Shown one piece after another: positions 16,978 to 25,759 of a DNA stretch of 64,000 bases. The number at the start of each line of letters is the position of its first letter. The first letter of the stretch is position 1. Made by a program: the position numbers and the translations under genes. A model generated the notes under the pieces. It was not told the origin of the DNA, did not search any database, and saw nothing but the letters and a program-made list of their open reading frames with translations. The DNA is from Levilactobacillus tangyuanensis (GTDB lineage: Bacteria; Bacillota; Bacilli; Lactobacillales; Lactobacillaceae): NCBI RefSeq assembly GCF_003946545.1, contig NZ_RHOA01000004.1, positions 62,001 to 126,000 on the forward strand, read 5' to 3'.

Positions 16978-18063
16978 ATGGATAATTCTTACAAAATTAA
17001 GGTTCAAAACGTTACCAAGGAATATGACTTGTTTAAGACCCAGTCAGAAAAGCTGCGGTCGTTCTTTTCAGTCGGCAACAATAAGGTGCCGCACTTCTGG
17101 TCACTGATGGGGATTTCACTCGAGGTTCACTCCGGCGAAACCATTGGCTTAATTGGGGTTAACGGTTCTGGGAAGTCGACGTTGTCGAACATTATTTCCG
17201 GAATCATCCCACAAACAACCGGGGTCGTTGATGTTCGTGGTGACACGTCCATCATCGCGATTGGTGCTGGTTTACGGGGTAACCTGACTGGTCTTGAAAA
17301 TATTCGATTGAAGGCCTTAATGCAAGGGTTAACCAATCCCGAAATTGATGCCTTAATGGATGATATTGTGGGGTTTGCCGATATTGGTGACTTCTTATAC
17401 CAACCCGTTAAGAGCTATTCGTCAGGGATGAAGTCCCGGCTAGGATTCGCCATTGCCGTCCACGTTAACCCTGATATTTTAATCATTGATGAGGCCTTGT
17501 CTGTTGGTGACGATACCTTCTACCAAAAGTGTGTGGACAAGATCGCTGAATTCAAGGACCTTGGCAAGACCATTGTCTTCGTTAGTCACTCCTTGAAGCA
17601 AGTCGAAATCCTTTGTGACCGGGTTGCCTGGATTCACTATGGGACCTTGAAGGAACTTGGCCCGACTGAAGAAATCGTGCAACACTACCGCGACTTCACG
17701 AAGTGGTTCAAGGCCCAAACCAAGCAAGAAAAGAAGCACTTCCAACGGCAGATGAAGAACAACCAAAAGACGTTTGACATCGATGCCTATCAAAAGCAGG
17801 TCGTTGCGGACCGGCAGGCGGCCGAGCCTAATAATGGCAACGTTGCGGCCGAGGTCAAGAAAGACTTCTATGGGTCCGTCATCAGCGAAAAGATGACGCC
17901 TGGCGCGCGTTGGTTAACCTTTGCGGTGACGTTAGTGTTTATATTCACCTGCTGGGCGAACATCTCCGGGCATTCGATGCGCAGTATCATTCAAAACCCG
18001 TCTAACCTGGTTCACGTTGAAAAGGTTTTGCATGACTCCAATGCCACGAAGAGTGTCAAATAA
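16978..18063 (+). CDS. tagH: Teichoic acid export ABC transporter, ATP-binding subunit
   Basis: TagH powers export of wall teichoic acid across the membrane together with the permease TagG. The 361-residue protein has Walker A GVNGSGKST (60-68), the signature YSSGMKSRLGFA near residue 147, and Walker B ILIIDEALSVGD near 166. It also has the switch His in FVSHSLKQ. A linker follows, then one transmembrane helix near residue 316 and a short outer tail. Both the fold and the extra C-terminal helix match TagH of lactobacilli. No tagG lies next to it, although tagGH is normally an operon. A 3' tail of about 140 bases runs to a terminator. Confidence 0.9.
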   Translation: MDNSYKIKVQNVTKEYDLFKTQSEKLRSFFSVGNNKVPHFWSLMGISLEVHSGETIGLIGVNGSGKSTLSNIISGIIPQTTGVVDVRGDTSIIAIGAGLRGNLTGLENIRLKALMQGLTNPEIDALMDDIVGFADIGDFLYQPVKSYSSGMKSRLGFAIAVHVNPDILIIDEALSVGDDTFYQKCVDKIAEFKDLGKTIVFVSHSLKQVEILCDRVAWIHYGTLKELGPTEEIVQHYRDFTKWFKAQTKQEKKHFQRQMKNNQKTFDIDAYQKQVVADRQAAEPNNGNVAAEVKKDFYGSVISEKMTPGARWLTFAVTLVFIFTCWANISGHSMRSIIQNPSNLVHVEKVLHDSNATKSVK

Positions 18064-18200
18064 TTAAAAAATAATTAGAAAATAGATAGATTTTTATCAT
18101 TTAACGTGGTATGTTTAATTTACCATTTATTTACCCCTTTATTTGATTTCCCAATGAATTGGATGAAGGTCTATCTCTCATTTGGTGAAAACTAAATGGT

Positions 18201-18232
18201 GGAACCGACAGTTATTGTCGGTTCCTTTTTTT
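18201..18232 (+). terminator. Terminator downstream of tagH
   Basis: GGAACCGACA pairs with TGTCGGTTCC around GTTAT-like loop bases, followed by seven T. It lies 138 bases past the tagH stop. Confidence 0.9.
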
Positions 18233-18303
18233 ATGGTCTGATGGCTTCCTGCCATGACTGAGGGGGGACACCGTTAAAAGTCACAACAATTTTCAGAAAG
18301 CTA

Positions 18304-18332
18304 TTGACAGCGCTTACAAAAACCGGTATATT
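18304..18332 (+). promoter_or_regulatory. Near-consensus promoter of a small RNA
   Basis: A perfect TTGACA (18304-18309) and TATATT (18327-18332) are 17 bp apart. No ORF follows. A terminator lies about 60 bases beyond the expected start of transcription. Confidence 0.8.
18305..18318 (+). promoter_or_regulatory. cre (CcpA) site over the small RNA promoter
   Basis: TGACAGCGCTTACA matches TGWAARCGYTWWCA at 13 of 14 positions and covers the -35. Bound CcpA would exclude RNA polymerase, so repression by glucose is expected. Confidence 0.65.
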
Positions 18333-18339
18333 ATTGTCT

Positions 18340-18426
18340 GTAAGGTATTAATAATTACCTTCTAATCAATTCTCTTTCTCTCTTATGCCGACCACTGCCA
18401 TTCCCTGGTAGTGGTTTTGTTTTGCG
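18340..18426 (+). ncRNA. Candidate CcpA-controlled trans-acting small RNA
   Basis: The predicted RNA is about 87 nt. It has a 5' hairpin AAGGTA/TACCTT (18342-18361) with an 8-base loop. An unpaired pyrimidine-rich stretch follows (18369-18385, core TCTCTTTCTCTCTTAT). A terminator then pairs CCACTGCC with GGTAGTGG and ends in T-rich DNA. The only ORF is eight codons without an SD. A CU-rich single-stranded region between two hairpins is the typical form of an sRNA that masks Shine-Dalgarno sequences. The start is inferred from the -10. The function is inference. Confidence 0.65.
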
Positions 18427-18468
18427 CTCAATCACGGTATAATAAGATGATTGTGGGAGGAATTCGAA

Positions 18469-18777
18469 ATGAAAAGCCATGAAACATTTACATTAATCGA
18501 AGAAATTACCCGATTAGACGGGACGAAGTACATGGAGATTAGCGACATGGTGCAAAACGGCCGAGCAGAACTGGCCGTGGAGCGCGGACTGATTAAGCAG
18601 GTTCGCATTCTCCAGTTAAATATCGCCCATACGCCTCACGTGCAGGCCTACGAAGACTATGTGAATGAACACTATGTCATGCCCGAGGAGGACTTTACCA
18701 AGTTTGAGGAATGGGAGAAGCCAGAAGACATGCAGAAGGAAGTGCAGGCGATTCTCCACGAAAATCACTTGGGGTAA
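18469..18777 (+). CDS. Hypothetical protein, 102 residues
   Basis: This is an acidic soluble protein with no membrane segment or motif I recognise. Its middle reads AELAVERGLIKQVRILQLNIAH and its C-terminus is Glu-rich. The GTG at 18451 lies within the SD region. The ATG at 18469, 8 nt after GGGAGGA, is the likely start. A TATAAT box at 18438-18443 directly follows the small RNA terminator, so it has its own promoter. A terminator follows within 50 bases, making it a one-gene unit. Confidence 0.7.
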   Translation: MKSHETFTLIEEITRLDGTKYMEISDMVQNGRAELAVERGLIKQVRILQLNIAHTPHVQAYEDYVNEHYVMPEEDFTKFEEWEKPEDMQKEVQAILHENHLG

Positions 18778-18823
18778 TCCGGCTAAATTAACTGAAATGA
18801 TTGCGGCTTGGTTCTGGGCCGTT

Positions 18824-18857
18824 GGTGTAGGCCCGAGAATGGGCTTACGCCTTTTTT
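18824..18857 (+). terminator. Terminator of the 102-residue protein gene
   Basis: GGTGTAGGCCC pairs with GGGCTTACGCC (with G-U) around GAGAAT, followed by six T. Confidence 0.8.
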
Positions 18858-19036
18858 GGCTACACCGCAAAACTGGCCCGTTGGACGACGCGATGACGGG
18901 TCATAAGCGACAACGTCAGGCTGTCTGACCGTCCAACGTCTACTTGATGGTAATTGCGTTTGCAGGGCCTTAAACGACTATTCTGGGCCTTGGCGGGGGA
19001 AGCCCGGCGAGTATTTAAGAATCGGTTGAATCAACC

Positions 19037-19075
19037 AAAAGAGGACAACCAAATGGTGATTGGTTGTCCTCTTTT
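19037..19075. terminator. Terminator of the polyphosphate operon
   Basis: AAAAGAGGACAACCAA pairs with TTGGTTGTCCTCTTTT, a perfect 16-bp stem. It lies 8 bases past the ppx stop on the minus strand and is symmetrical. Confidence 0.85.
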
Positions 19076-19082
19076 GTATGGG

Positions 19083-20024
19083 TTAATCTTCCTCGTTACC
19101 GTTCTTTATCTGGTTAATTTGTTCAAACAAAATGCCTTCGCGCAAACCAGCGTTGGAAAAGGTAATTTGTTTGGAATCAAGCAACCGCATCAGCAGGGTG
19201 ACGGGGATTAGACCACCGACGATAATGTCGGCGCGATCCTTGGAAAGTCCGGGAATCTTTTTGCGGCCGGCTAGGTCAAGACTTAACAGGCGGGTCAGCG
19301 TTGCGTAAACGTCGGCGGCTGAGAGCTTGTAACCGTGAACGTCTTCGAAGTTCAGGAAGTTTTTGTTGCGCCGGTTAATCTTGGCGAGCGTTCGGTTAGC
19401 ACCGCCCAGTCCAAAGACAGGGAGGTTGGTCGCCTCGCGGAGCCACCAGACATCATTCAAAATATTATTGACGTAGGTCATTGCCGTAAACAAGGAATCG
19501 GCCTGAACGCGGTCACTTTCGAGATAGGCCTGTGACAAGGTCACTGAGCCTAATGGGATGGAGACCACGTGCTTCATTTGGCGATTCTGGACCAAGATCA
19601 GTTCGGAAGAAGCCCCACCGGTGTCAACGAGCAGGCCATTGATAACCGGCAACGTGTTGACGACACCCAGGTAGTCATAGCGGGCCTCGGTTGTCCCAGG
19701 GATTACGGTGAAATCAAGATCTAATTGGGCTTTGACTTGTTTTAAAAATTGTTTTTGATTGCTGGCCTGACGAACCGCTGCGGTTGCAACAGCCTTGATT
19801 TTGGGATGGTCAAGCTCACTATAAATGGCTTTAAATTCTTCCAGAGCGGTTAACGTCCGCTCGATGGCCGCCGGTTGTAAGATTTGGGAGTCGCCCATGT
19901 TTTCGGAGAGGCGCACATAGCGTTTCTCTTGGGTGACCGTCTTATAATTACCAGCATTGTCGAGTTCACTAATCGTCATCCGGACCGAGTTTGATCCCAG
20001 GTCAATGACAACTAAGTTTTCCAT
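19083..20024 (-). CDS. ppx: Exopolyphosphatase (Ppx/GppA family), short form
   Basis: This 313-residue protein has the sugar-kinase-like ATPase fold of Ppx/GppA. The first phosphate loop is IDLGSNSVRMTI at residues 5-16. The catalytic Glu lies in GTTEARYDY near 118, and the second glycine-rich loop is DTGGASSEL near 140. The family hydrolyses polyphosphate or pppGpp. This short form has no C-terminal HD domain. It is the last gene of a three-gene unit and abuts ppk without any spacer. Confidence 0.88.
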   Translation of the reverse strand: MENLVVIDLGSNSVRMTISELDNAGNYKTVTQEKRYVRLSENMGDSQILQPAAIERTLTALEEFKAIYSELDHPKIKAVATAAVRQASNQKQFLKQVKAQLDLDFTVIPGTTEARYDYLGVVNTLPVINGLLVDTGGASSELILVQNRQMKHVVSIPLGSVTLSQAYLESDRVQADSLFTAMTYVNNILNDVWWLREATNLPVFGLGGANRTLAKINRRNKNFLNFEDVHGYKLSAADVYATLTRLLSLDLAGRKKIPGLSKDRADIIVGGLIPVTLLMRLLDSKQITFSNAGLREGILFEQINQIKNGNEED

Positions 20025-22190
20025 TTATTCAGGACTCCGATCGATAGGGGATTTTGGTTGGTTCTTGGGGCTTAACATGGGTTTAAATTGGTGCGTGACG
20101 GAGCCGCCTTCAGTGTGTTTCTGGGTTGCCGCCGCAATTTCCTTGGCGGCTTGATCCATGAAGCTGGCTTGGGCATCCAACGGATCGAGTCCGCGACGGT
20201 CGATGCGAGTAAAGGACCGGTCGGCCATCAGGACACGCGTCTTGACGTTATCATGCCAGAGCGTGTTGAAAATGTCAAAGACCCGTTGGCGTAAGGTGGT
20301 ATTCAGGATTGGGAAGAGTAGCTCGACCCGGCGATTCAGGTTCCGCGTCATCAGGTCCGCACTGGACAGATAAACTTGGGAATCACCGGCGTTAGCAAAT
20401 GCGTAGATCCGGCTGTGTTCCAGGTAGCGGCCAACGATTGAATGGACTTCAATATTTTCACTGAGGCCGGGGATGCCGACGTTGAGGCAGCAAATCCCCC
20501 GGACGATCAGTTTGATATGCACCCCAGCATGGGAGGCCTCATAGAGCTTGGCAATCATTTCGGAATCGGATAGTGAGTTCATCTTCATCTCAATCCACGC
20601 GGGCTGACCAGCCTTGGCATGGGTGATTTCTTCGTCAATTTTCTTGCTGATGAAGTTTCGAATCCCATCGGGTGACATGTGAAGCTGGTGGAAGAATGGG
20701 GGTTCCGAGTAACCGGATAACATGTTGAAAATGTTTGAAGCATCAATCCCCATGTCCGTGTTGGTGGTGAGGAGCCCTAGGTCGGTATAGAAGTGAGCGG
20801 TCACGTCGTTGTAGTTCCCGGTTCCCATATGCATGTACCGGCGGATGCCGTCGGCCTCACGCCGAACAATCAGGGTCAGCTTACAGTGGGTCTTTAACCC
20901 GATTAGGCCATAGATGACATGACACCCCATCTTTTCCAGTTGTTGGGCCCAGTGGACGTTATTCTCTTCATCAAACCGGGCTTTGACCTCGACTAACACC
21001 GTGACTTGTTTCCCATTTTGGGCGGCTGAACCGAGGTATTTGATGATGGGCGAGTTGGCGGAAACCCGGTATAGGGTCATCTTAATCGCCAGCACATCGT
21101 CATCATAGGCGGCTTGGCGAATAAATTCCGTAACCGCCGCAAAATTATCGTAGGGATGGTGCACTAAGACGTCATGTTGCCGAATGGTCTTGAAGACGTC
21201 ATCGGTGGGTTGGAGTCCGGGCGTCCGGGCCGATTGAAAGTCGGGATACTTTTCGTCATCATGGCCCGCAATTTGCTTAGTGAGGCCACTCAAACAGGTC
21301 AGGTCGATGGGACCATTGATTTCGTACACCGCGTATTCCGCAATGTTAATCGACTTGATCAATCGTTGCCGGAGCGATTGACTAATGCCCAATTCAACCT
21401 CTAGGCGAACGGCGCCACCATGTTCCCGTTTTTTCAGTTGTTGCTCAACTTCCTTCAACAGGTCGGAGGTATCTTCTTCGGCCACGTCGAGGTCCATATC
21501 CCGGATGACCCGGTAATTGGCGGCCTCCTTGACCTGGTAACCAATGAACAGGTTCCCAATGAAGGTCTTGATGATGTCTTCTAGCATAATGAAGTCGTTG
21601 TCGGCCCCGGGGAGACGAACGGTGCGGGGGAAGATGTCCGGCACTTGCACGGTGGCAAATCGTTTATCCTTCTTGTCCCCGTCCTTGAAGAGACGCAGGG
21701 CAATGTTTAGTGTGTTATTGCCGATGAAGGGGAAGGGCCGCGAGCTATCGACGGCCATGGGCGTCAGAGCTGGAGAGATCTCATCATTGAAATATTTCTC
21801 GATAAAACGCGTCTGTTGGCTGGTGAGTTCTCCCGGTTCGAGGACATGAACATCCAAGTTGGCCAGTAAGGGGAGGAGCATCCGATTGAGGGTGGAATAC
21901 TGTTTTACCACCTGATCATGGGCCTTCGCATTAACCGCGAGTAACTGGGCCTCCGCCGTCATGCCGGATGCGTCAGGTTTGGGATAGTTGACCGCGGCTA
22001 GCTTGGATAACGAGGCTACCCGGACCATGAAGAATTCGTCAGCATTACTTTGGGTAATCCCTAAGAAGCGGACGCGTTCCAGCAGGGGGTTAGCCTTGTC
22101 GCGGGCTTCCTCCAACACGCGATTGTTGAAGTCTAGCCAGCTGAGCTCCCGGTTGGTGTAGTACTTGGGTTTAGTATAATCAACGGTCAT
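20025..22190 (-). CDS. ppk: Polyphosphate kinase 1
   Basis: PPK1 polymerises the gamma-phosphate of ATP into polyphosphate at the membrane, and the reaction is reversible. The protein is about 721 residues with the N-terminal YTNRELSWLDFNNRVLEEA signature and the PLD-like catalytic half. The autophosphorylated-His region lies in IGLKTHCKL, and YMHMGTGNYN and RGICCLNVG are present. The start at 22190 has AGGAGG 8 bases upstream and shares ATGA with the stop of the preceding gene. A longer start upstream lies inside that gene and lacks support. In lactobacilli polyphosphate serves as a phosphate store, chelates manganese and aids stress survival. Confidence 0.95.
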   Translation of the reverse strand: MTVDYTKPKYYTNRELSWLDFNNRVLEEARDKANPLLERVRFLGITQSNADEFFMVRVASLSKLAAVNYPKPDASGMTAEAQLLAVNAKAHDQVVKQYSTLNRMLLPLLANLDVHVLEPGELTSQQTRFIEKYFNDEISPALTPMAVDSSRPFPFIGNNTLNIALRLFKDGDKKDKRFATVQVPDIFPRTVRLPGADNDFIMLEDIIKTFIGNLFIGYQVKEAANYRVIRDMDLDVAEEDTSDLLKEVEQQLKKREHGGAVRLEVELGISQSLRQRLIKSINIAEYAVYEINGPIDLTCLSGLTKQIAGHDDEKYPDFQSARTPGLQPTDDVFKTIRQHDVLVHHPYDNFAAVTEFIRQAAYDDDVLAIKMTLYRVSANSPIIKYLGSAAQNGKQVTVLVEVKARFDEENNVHWAQQLEKMGCHVIYGLIGLKTHCKLTLIVRREADGIRRYMHMGTGNYNDVTAHFYTDLGLLTTNTDMGIDASNIFNMLSGYSEPPFFHQLHMSPDGIRNFISKKIDEEITHAKAGQPAWIEMKMNSLSDSEMIAKLYEASHAGVHIKLIVRGICCLNVGIPGLSENIEVHSIVGRYLEHSRIYAFANAGDSQVYLSSADLMTRNLNRRVELLFPILNTTLRQRVFDIFNTLWHDNVKTRVLMADRSFTRIDRRGLDPLDAQASFMDQAAKEIAAATQKHTEGGSVTHQFKPMLSPKNQPKSPIDRSPE

Positions 22191-23725
22191 TTGTGTAACC
22201 TCCTTTGTTTTAAGACGGGTTGGAGCCCGAAGACGTCGGTGAAGAATTGCGCCTTGTAGTTGAAGGCCCAACGAATCAGCGAGAGCTCGTCGTCGCTGAA
22301 TGCCGTAATCACAATTTTATTGGTCCGAACGGAGACGGAAATCTTTTGAATGGTTTGTTGGTGCGCGTCGTCTAGCGCATCGGCGAGTCGCAGGATTGCC
22401 GAAAGCTTGGCGACGACCAAGCGTTTGTCGGCATCTAATTGTTGAAAATGAGCGAGGTCTTCCGCCGGTGTTCGCGTGCTATGGTAGCGTGAAACGGCCG
22501 CAATGATTTGGGTTTCTTCATTAGACAGCCCCAACATTTCCGATTGCTTCAGGACGTAGTCGGAATGGAGATAGTGTTCATGAGTATCGATGAATCCGCC
22601 AATATCGTGAACGATGGCGGCGATTTGCAACAATAGCCGGTCGCGATTGGTTAGGTGATGGAGGGGCCGCAACTGGTCGAAGAGATGCAGGGAAAAGTGG
22701 CGAACCAGTTCCATGTGATGGGGCTCCACCCGATAGCGTTGGGCCAGGTCATCGGCTGCAGCCAGGATCTGATTCTCAAAATGATATTTGTGATGGCCGG
22801 CCGTAATGGCCTGGTTAGTGGTGAGACCGTCCAAAACGTTGAGGTTTACCAGATGCAGCTTGTCGGCGTGAACCACCGTGAGCAGTTTTTTGACCAGTAG
22901 AACGACGGGCAAGACGGTGTCGACATTTTCCTCGGAGATTCGTAGTCGTTCAACTAAGAATTGGTTAGTCGCCCCCGATACCTCCCGGCTGAACTTGATG
23001 AAGTCCTGAATGGTCAGAGTATAACTAATTTTATTTTGAGGAATGAAGTAATTATTTAGCGGGGTCGCCCCAATTAAGATAATTTGATTTGGGGTATTTT
23101 GTAATTCAGCGGGTAGGAAACGGTAAAAGTCGTCAACCTTGCTGTTGATATAGTCATCGAGGACGTCGACGGGATTCGGGGCCGTGGCCCGCAAGTTTTG
23201 TAAGACTTCCTTGATGCGGATGGGCCCCAGCTTCATGTTGTGGGACGCCACCAGGTGTTCGTTGGCGAAGAAGGATAGGGTCGTACTCCCCGAATTCAGC
23301 CCGATGATGGCCGCGTGATGCTTGACCAGTTCCTGATACTGGTCGAGCTTGAGGGCAATGGCCTCATTGCGGACAAAGGATTCCTCACCGAGGGATAGCC
23401 AGTCGATGTGTAGTCCGGTGCGGACATAGAGTTGATCCCTAATGAACTCGGCGTTAGGTGCCGACGATAGTGCCTGAGATCCCCAGACCCGGTAGTTGTG
23501 AACACCGTAGTCTTTGATAATTTGGAGGAATCCGCGTAGGGCTTCCGCGGCGTCTGCGACGGTTTCAAAGTCAATTTCCTCATGGTTGTAAATATTTTCC
23601 CCAATTGCGACGCTGGATTTTACTCGTTCTGTTTGCGTGCCCGTTTTCAGATTGACGATGGAAAGCTCAATGCTGGAGACGTTCACCAGAATGGCGCCAA
23701 AATAATCATCAGCCATAGTTGTCAT
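22187..23725 (-). CDS. Ppx/GppA-type phosphatase with HD domain
   Basis: This 512-residue protein has an N-terminal Ppx/GppA ATPase half. It is recognisable but diverged, with LNSGSTTLSFF in place of the usual DTGGGS loop. The C-terminal HD domain has IVHDIGGFIDTHEHYLHS near residue 375 and ends in a basic tail. It is the first gene of the cluster, and its TGA overlaps the ppk ATG. Degraded phosphate-loop glycines make it uncertain whether it hydrolyses polyphosphate, (p)ppGpp or neither. The same three-gene order occurs in related lactobacilli. Confidence 0.82.
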   Translation of the reverse strand: MTTMADDYFGAILVNVSSIELSIVNLKTGTQTERVKSSVAIGENIYNHEEIDFETVADAAEALRGFLQIIKDYGVHNYRVWGSQALSSAPNAEFIRDQLYVRTGLHIDWLSLGEESFVRNEAIALKLDQYQELVKHHAAIIGLNSGSTTLSFFANEHLVASHNMKLGPIRIKEVLQNLRATAPNPVDVLDDYINSKVDDFYRFLPAELQNTPNQIILIGATPLNNYFIPQNKISYTLTIQDFIKFSREVSGATNQFLVERLRISEENVDTVLPVVLLVKKLLTVVHADKLHLVNLNVLDGLTTNQAITAGHHKYHFENQILAAADDLAQRYRVEPHHMELVRHFSLHLFDQLRPLHHLTNRDRLLLQIAAIVHDIGGFIDTHEHYLHSDYVLKQSEMLGLSNEETQIIAAVSRYHSTRTPAEDLAHFQQLDADKRLVVAKLSAILRLADALDDAHQQTIQKISVSVRTNKIVITAFSDDELSLIRWAFNYKAQFFTDVFGLQPVLKQRRLHK

Positions 23726-23743
23726 CTACTTCCTCAAGAATTT

Positions 23744-24562
23744 TTATTCGGTGAAGACTTGATTGTCCATAATCAGTCGGTCCAAGTGTTTCTCTGTGCG
23801 TTGGTTCTCCGGGGGTAAGACCCGGTAGTCCCCATACATGCGTTTCAAAATATTATCATAATTTTTTGGAATCTTTAGCATCAGGTGCTCAAATGGAACG
23901 GTTGTTAGGTCAGTTAACTCAGAAATCGAAAAAATCTCTTTGTCATAGCTGTATTGTGAGGCCAGATTTTTGAGTTGAACGCTGGCGGTCGTCTGGTATT
24001 GGGTCATCACAGCGTCGCGTTCTGCCTTCAGGGCGGCGGTATCAGCCAGTTGCTCTGCTGTGAGGTCACCCTGTAATTTGCGCAGCGGCGTATCGACGAG
24101 GTGGTAGCGCAACTGTAAAAGGATGCGGGCGTTGAGTACCTGGAATTTGGCGAGCTGTTCGCGCTGAAGCCCAGGATCACTGGGGATGCGATCTAGTGGA
24201 AAGATATCAATGAAGATGCCCTTGCGAGCGTTGTTCACATTGTTCTTTTCTTCGATATAGGTTCGCCGATCGAGGAGCTTCGCGTAGCTCAGGCCGTAGT
24301 TCTCGTCCGTTTGGGGCGTCTGTAAGAAGTAGTCACTCGTGGTGAGAAGTGCGGGGGCCGCCTCAACGAAACGGTCGTAGTCAGCTCGTAAAAGGCCAAC
24401 ATCGACGTCATCATCCCAAGGGATGAATCCTTGATGGCGCACGGCCCCGAGGAGTGATCCGCCAAGAAGGCAGTACTGGACGTCTAGTTGATCACAAAGC
24501 TGGACAAATTGGTCAAGGTTTCCCAAAGCAACGTGGTGGATTCTTTCGATTAACGCGGTCAT
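23744..24562 (-). CDS. LicD family phosphotransferase
   Basis: This 272-residue protein belongs to the LicD/FKRP nucleotidyltransferase-fold family. The tell-tale stretch is YCLLGGSLLGAVRHQGFIPW (residues 30-49) followed by the metal-binding DDDVDVGL (50-57), and IFIDIFPLD lies near 117. LicD proteins attach phosphocholine or a similar phospho-group to teichoic acid or other glycans. The donor here is unknown. The gene ends 18 bases before the ppx-HD start, so it may lead the polyphosphate cluster transcript. Confidence 0.85.
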   Translation of the reverse strand: MTALIERIHHVALGNLDQFVQLCDQLDVQYCLLGGSLLGAVRHQGFIPWDDDVDVGLLRADYDRFVEAAPALLTTSDYFLQTPQTDENYGLSYAKLLDRRTYIEEKNNVNNARKGIFIDIFPLDRIPSDPGLQREQLAKFQVLNARILLQLRYHLVDTPLRKLQGDLTAEQLADTAALKAERDAVMTQYQTTASVQLKNLASQYSYDKEIFSISELTDLTTVPFEHLMLKIPKNYDNILKRMYGDYRVLPPENQRTEKHLDRLIMDNQVFTE

Positions 24563-24582
24563 AGAAAATTCCTTCCTGAACC

Positions 24583-25134
24583 TTAGTTTAGTGAATAATG
24601 GCTTTGGTGAATGGTTTGATGATGGGTATCCTGATAGGTGACGGTGACACTGCCGCTCCCTTTAGGCTCAAAGGTTGCCAGCCCTTGGCTACTTTGACCG
24701 GGTTTAAGCGGCATGACCGTATTATTTAACTTATTATTATCCTGGGTTTGACTGGTCGTGAAGGCCAGGTTGCCCGTGCCAAGACTTTTCCCAGCCTGAC
24801 GGGCCGATACGGCGGCCTGCCAAATATCACTGGGCACAATCGATCTCGTTTGATGGTTGGTCACGGTATAATAAAGAACGAAGAGTTGTCGGTTAGCCGT
24901 GGCACTCGCCGTGACCTTCTCACCAGTTATCCGGTAAGCAACCCTTGAAATGGTGAAGGTCTGGTTGCTGAAGGTTGCTGTGGGCTTGACCTGTGCCGAC
25001 GAGGATGAGCTGGTCACCCGCGAACGACTGCTGGATGACGATTGACTAGAGGTCGTCTTAGCGGGCGATTGGTTGGCACAGCCGGCCAAGAGGCCTAGAC
25101 TGAGAATGCTGAGTAAGTAAAATTTTTGTTTCAT
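24583..25134 (-). CDS. Lipoprotein with DUF4352-like domain
   Basis: This protein of 183 residues has a lipoprotein signal peptide with the lipobox LLAGC (Cys19). A Ser-rich linker follows (about 25-48), then a beta-sandwich of the DUF4352/DUF5067 type. That domain contains VLYYTVTNHQT and ends in a LKPGQSSQGLATFE strand. The start at 25134 has GGGAGG 7 bases upstream. A longer frame to 25275 has no SD. It is divergent from marR over a shared 140-bp promoter region, so MarR control is possible. The ligand is unknown. Confidence 0.78.
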   Translation of the reverse strand: MKQKFYLLSILSLGLLAGCANQSPAKTTSSQSSSSSRSRVTSSSSSAQVKPTATFSNQTFTISRVAYRITGEKVTASATANRQLFVLYYTVTNHQTRSIVPSDIWQAAVSARQAGKSLGTGNLAFTTSQTQDNNKLNNTVMPLKPGQSSQGLATFEPKGSGSVTVTYQDTHHQTIHQSHYSLN

Positions 25135-25273
25135 GAAAGCGCCTCCCTCTTTGACTATCGCACATTGAGCGGGGTTGGTCCAGTAGCTAAGCGTTACCAT
25201 AAGAAAAACTGGTATTTGATGCGGGTAAATGCTAAGATAAAAATCGTATTTTGAGAATTGTAGGTGGGAAAGC

Positions 25274-25717
25274 ATGGCTGATCAAGAACCGTCGTTACTG
25301 GATGCTTTTATTGATGTGTATATGAACTCTTTGAAGTATTTAGATGAGTTCGTTTCGGAGCCTGCTAAGGAGTTTCATCTATCCTTCGAGCAGTATTTGA
25401 TTTTGCGAGAGATTACGCGTAATCATCAGGTGACGCTCATGGATATCGCGAGTGAACGACAGGTCACCCGTAGCGCGGTGTCGCGACAGATTAAAACTTT
25501 GTTAAAACAGGGCTATTTGGAACAACAGCCTGACGAAAATGACCGTCGGCGGTTATACTTAATTGCGACGCCCACTGGGGCCAAGGCCGAGCGGGTCATT
25601 CGGGAACGCATCAGCACCCGCTTCCAAAGCTGGGTCGACGTCTATGGCGAGGATCGGGCTAAGGAAATTTTGACCTTTATTCGAGACTTCAGCCAGCTAA
25701 CCCGACTGAAAAAATAA
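25274..25717 (+). CDS. MarR family transcriptional regulator
   Basis: This 147-residue winged-helix repressor carries the MarR core: MDIASERQVTRSAVSRQIKTL as recognition helix (about residues 57-77), and then the wing DENDRRRLYLIATPTG. MarR proteins bind palindromes as dimers and often respond to phenolics or oxidants. The gene is divergent from the lipoprotein gene and upstream of a small basic gene. Ohr lies 280 bases away in convergent orientation, but OhrR function is not claimed, because no N-terminal reactive cysteine is present. Confidence 0.87.
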   Translation: MADQEPSLLDAFIDVYMNSLKYLDEFVSEPAKEFHLSFEQYLILREITRNHQVTLMDIASERQVTRSAVSRQIKTLLKQGYLEQQPDENDRRRLYLIATPTGAKAERVIRERISTRFQSWVDVYGEDRAKEILTFIRDFSQLTRLKK

Positions 25718-25759
25718 GGCTATTAGCAAACGTGCTAAGAGAAAAGGAGATTGAAGTCA

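Larger units (their letters stand above)
18778..19082. other. Gene-free stretch with two terminators
   Basis: I see no gene here. The hairpin at 18824-18857 ends the preceding gene, and that at 19037-19075 ends ppx on the other strand. The ORFs between them lack an SD and family resemblance. Confidence 0.6.

Noticed and set aside
18954-19211. 85-codon ORF before ppx
   Set aside because: It runs through the polyphosphate operon terminator and the ppx coding end, and lacks an SD.
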